Assembly (NCBI RefSeq): GCF_018448925.1
Contig: NZ_RCWE01000022.1
Span: 22,652-86,651, forward strand
Length of the DNA stretch: 64,000 nucleotides
Origin: Photorhabdus akhurstii
Lineage (GTDB): Bacteria > Pseudomonadota > Gammaproteobacteria > Enterobacterales > Enterobacteriaceae
Reading direction: 5' to 3'
Shown here: positions 62,902 through 64,000 of the stretch, piece after piece
Layout: every line of letters starts with the position of its first letter
How positions within the stretch are numbered: the stretch's first letter is position 1
Position numbers and translations under genes: made by a program
Notes under the pieces: generated by a model
The model's input: the letters and a program-made list of their open reading frames with translations, nothing else
What the model was told of the DNA's origin: nothing
Databases searched by the model: none

Positions 62902-63189
62902 CTATTCTGTCAGCATCAACCCACCGGGATAATACTTAATCCAGTTAACGGCAGCACTGGGGTTGAATGGTGCAATACTCAGCCCCTCCAGACATTGCCA
63001 GAGTTCCAGCGTATTCTGGGCCGTAATCACAATACAATCCGGCATCACCCGTATCTTTAGCGGCATTCCGAAGGTAAATCCCGCCTCTTGTAACCATTTT
63101 CCCTTTAAAGAAATGCTGTTTTTTCCCGCTCTCCCAAAACGCTCAGCTTGGGAAATCCGGCGAATTGTTTTATTATCGCGTCCAGCCAT
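62902..63189 (-). CDS. symE: SymE-like toxin (type I toxin-antitoxin family)
   Basis: A 95-residue basic protein. The core SISLKGKWLQEAGF, followed by G-MPLKIRVMPDCIVITAQ, matches the SymE toxin domain, an AbrB-like fold; E. coli SymE is SOS-induced, acts on RNA or nucleoid, and is held back by the antisense RNA SymR. The ribosome site GAGG lies about eight bases before the ATG on the minus strand. Located next to a CDI module, as SymE-like genes often are in rhs/cdi regions; a SymR-like RNA would overlap its 5' end, but I cannot identify its promoter. Confidence 0.8.
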   Translation of the reverse strand: MAGRDNKTIRRISQAERFGRAGKNSISLKGKWLQEAGFTFGMPLKIRVMPDCIVITAQNTLELWQCLEGLSIAPFNPSAAVNWIKYYPGGLMLTE

Positions 63190-63221
63190 AATTAACTACC
63201 TCGTATAGTTGGTTGTGGTGA

Positions 63222-63255
63222 GCGGGCTGGCGGTGTGGCTGCACCATCAGCCCGC
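63222..63255. other. Hairpin upstream of the SymE-like gene
   Basis: GCGGGCTG (63222-63229) pairs with CAGCCCGC (63248-63255), with an inner GGTG/CACC stem. It lies in the 101-bp gap between the SymE-like and XRE genes. It could terminate the regulator transcript or an antisense RNA over the symE leader. Confidence 0.4.
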
Positions 63256-63290
63256 GTTAAAATCCCTTCTTTAATTAGCCGCTTGTTTTT

Positions 63291-63701
63291 TTATTGCTGA
63301 GCCTGCGCAATCACCGCATCCAGCATCTCAGACACCAGTTTCTGTTTACCCTTGGGTAACTGACTAATAATCTGAATCTGTTTTTCCAGTCGTGAAGCCG
63401 GGCCGCGCTTACTCAGTATCCGGTCACTCTCTTCGCCGAATAACTTTTCCAGTGAAACTGAAAGTATTCTTGCCACAGTTGGCAGTATCGATATTTGTAT
63501 CCTCCTTCTGCCCGCCTCCCATGACTGAACAGCCTGCTGGGAAACATTAAGCTTCTGCGCCAGTTGAACCTGTGTCAGCCCTGCCTCCTTGCGTAAGGTG
63601 GTTATCCTCTTGCCTAATGTCATCATAAAAATCTGTTCTTCACTGCTGATAGATGCGGCCATAGTCTTTTTTACCGATATTGTTCGTGACTCAATGACCA
63701 T
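63291..63701 (-). CDS. XRE-family transcriptional regulator
   Basis: A 136-residue protein with a Cro/C1-type helix-turn-helix at about residues 30-85: LGKRITTLRKEAGLTQVQLA, then NVSQQAVQSWEAGRR as recognition helix, and a C-terminal helix (KQKLVSEMLDAVIAQ). GGGAG lies seven bases before its ATG on the minus strand. It is transcribed away from the primase gene; inverted repeats in the gap between them are probable binding sites. Likely represses its own promoter and that of the mobile-element genes to the right. Confidence 0.88.
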   Translation of the reverse strand: MVIESRTISVKKTMAASISSEEQIFMMTLGKRITTLRKEAGLTQVQLAQKLNVSQQAVQSWEAGRRRIQISILPTVARILSVSLEKLFGEESDRILSKRGPASRLEKQIQIISQLPKGKQKLVSEMLDAVIAQAQQ

Positions 63702-63715
63702 AATCTACTCCCTGT

Positions 63716-63754
63716 TTTACATCTTACTGTTGTAAATACTACCTGCTGTAGTAT
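63716..63754. promoter_or_regulatory. Paired inverted repeats, candidate XRE operators
   Basis: TTTACA (63716-63721) with TGTAAA (63731-63736), and directly next ATACTAC (63736-63742) with GTAGTAT (63748-63754). Both lie in the 112-bp divergent intergenic region between the XRE gene and the primase gene, where an autoregulator would bind. Confidence 0.45.
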
Positions 63755-63813
63755 ATGCTTGTCGAGTTATTTTTATCAAAACCCTATTGACAGGTTTTTA
63801 CAGGAGGTCATTG

Positions 63814-64000
63814 ATGACCCGCGTTCCCGATACCGATTTAGCCCGTTTAAAGCAAACCGTCTCGTTGCTGGGACTGGCGCGTAAGCAAGGCCGTGCGATG
63901 AAAAAACGCGGTGAGGATTATGTGCTGCGCTGTCCGTTCCATCACGAGAAAACGCCCTCAATGGTGATATCGCCGGCTAAGAACCTGTATCACTGCTTTG
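63814..64000 (+). CDS. CHC2 zinc-finger primase, N-terminal part
   Basis: A gene running off the right edge; 62 codons visible. The start ATG 63814 follows CAGGAGG. The segment [17 protein letters not shown], then YHCF, is the beginning of a CHC2 zinc-binding domain (Cys-x2-His ... Cys) as in DnaG-type primases and the toprim primases of phages, plasmids and ICEs. Genes of this type, divergent from an XRE regulator, usually belong to mobile elements. Confidence 0.8.
   Translation, partial: MTRVPDTDLARLKQTVSLLGLARKQGRAMKKRGEDYVLRCPFHHEKTPSMVISPAKNLYHCF

Overview
The window looks like an accessory region of an insect-associated enterobacterium of the Xenorhabdus/Photorhabdus type. This is inferred from three things: a large modular assembly line, a Mcf/FitD-type insect toxin next to a two-partner-secreted CdiA protein, and a palindromic repeat of a kind I remember from enterobacterial chromosomes. 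Base composition is a mosaic. The biosynthetic genes are AT-rich, while the Mcf-like and CdiA-like genes are clearly GC-rich.

Region A (1-29816) is a hybrid PKS/NRPS cluster, all on the + strand and cut at its left end. Order: a PKS ending in a BtrH-like domain, a MATE exporter, a ClbP-like membrane-anchored serine peptidase, an NRPS (C-A-T-E, Asn code), a PKS (KS-AT-KR-ACP-C), a type II thioesterase, a darcynin-like small protein, an NRPS (C-A-T, Asn code), a GNAT acetyltransferase, an NRPS (half-C-A-T) and a PKS (KS-AT-KR-ACP). MATE exporter, ClbP-like peptidase and an acyl-D-Asn-type loading NRPS are the hallmark of a prodrug strategy as in colibactin and xenocoumacin: an N-acyl-D-Asn cap would be added first, the precursor exported to the periplasm, and the cap cleaved there. 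There is no type I thioesterase in view. The BtrH-like C-terminus of the first PKS is a candidate release domain.

Region B (29817-31104) holds a transposase scrap, a GFA-family gene on the - strand, a MITE-like palindromic repeat and an AT-rich leader.

Region C (31105-37732) is a tightly coupled six-gene operon: an MFS exporter, a DRE-TIM aldolase-like enzyme, an alpha/beta hydrolase, a fused isopropylmalate/isocitrate-dehydrogenase plus CinA-like protein, an RraA-family aldolase and a DUF6282-like metal hydrolase. Its substrate is not evident. It looks like a small metabolic pathway with an export step.

Region D (37733-48611) begins with mobile-element debris and two tiny leader ORFs, then a 2929-residue Mcf/FitD-like toxin (cysteine protease core, TcdA/TcdB-type pore segment, RTX-like tail), and ends with a decayed conjugation-gene fragment.

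Region E (48612-62863) is a two-partner secretion/contact-dependent inhibition locus. The TpsB transporter gene carries a single in-frame amber stop. The 4058-residue CdiA-like exoprotein has ESPR, TPS domain, four tandem 501-bp repeats, a heptad Pro/Thr linker, VENN and a nuclease tip. A YezG-like immunity gene overlaps its stop by one base.

Region F (62864-64000) carries a SymE-like toxin and an XRE regulator on the - strand, a divergent control region with inverted repeats, and the start of a CHC2 zinc-finger primase on the + strand, suggesting the edge of a mobile element.
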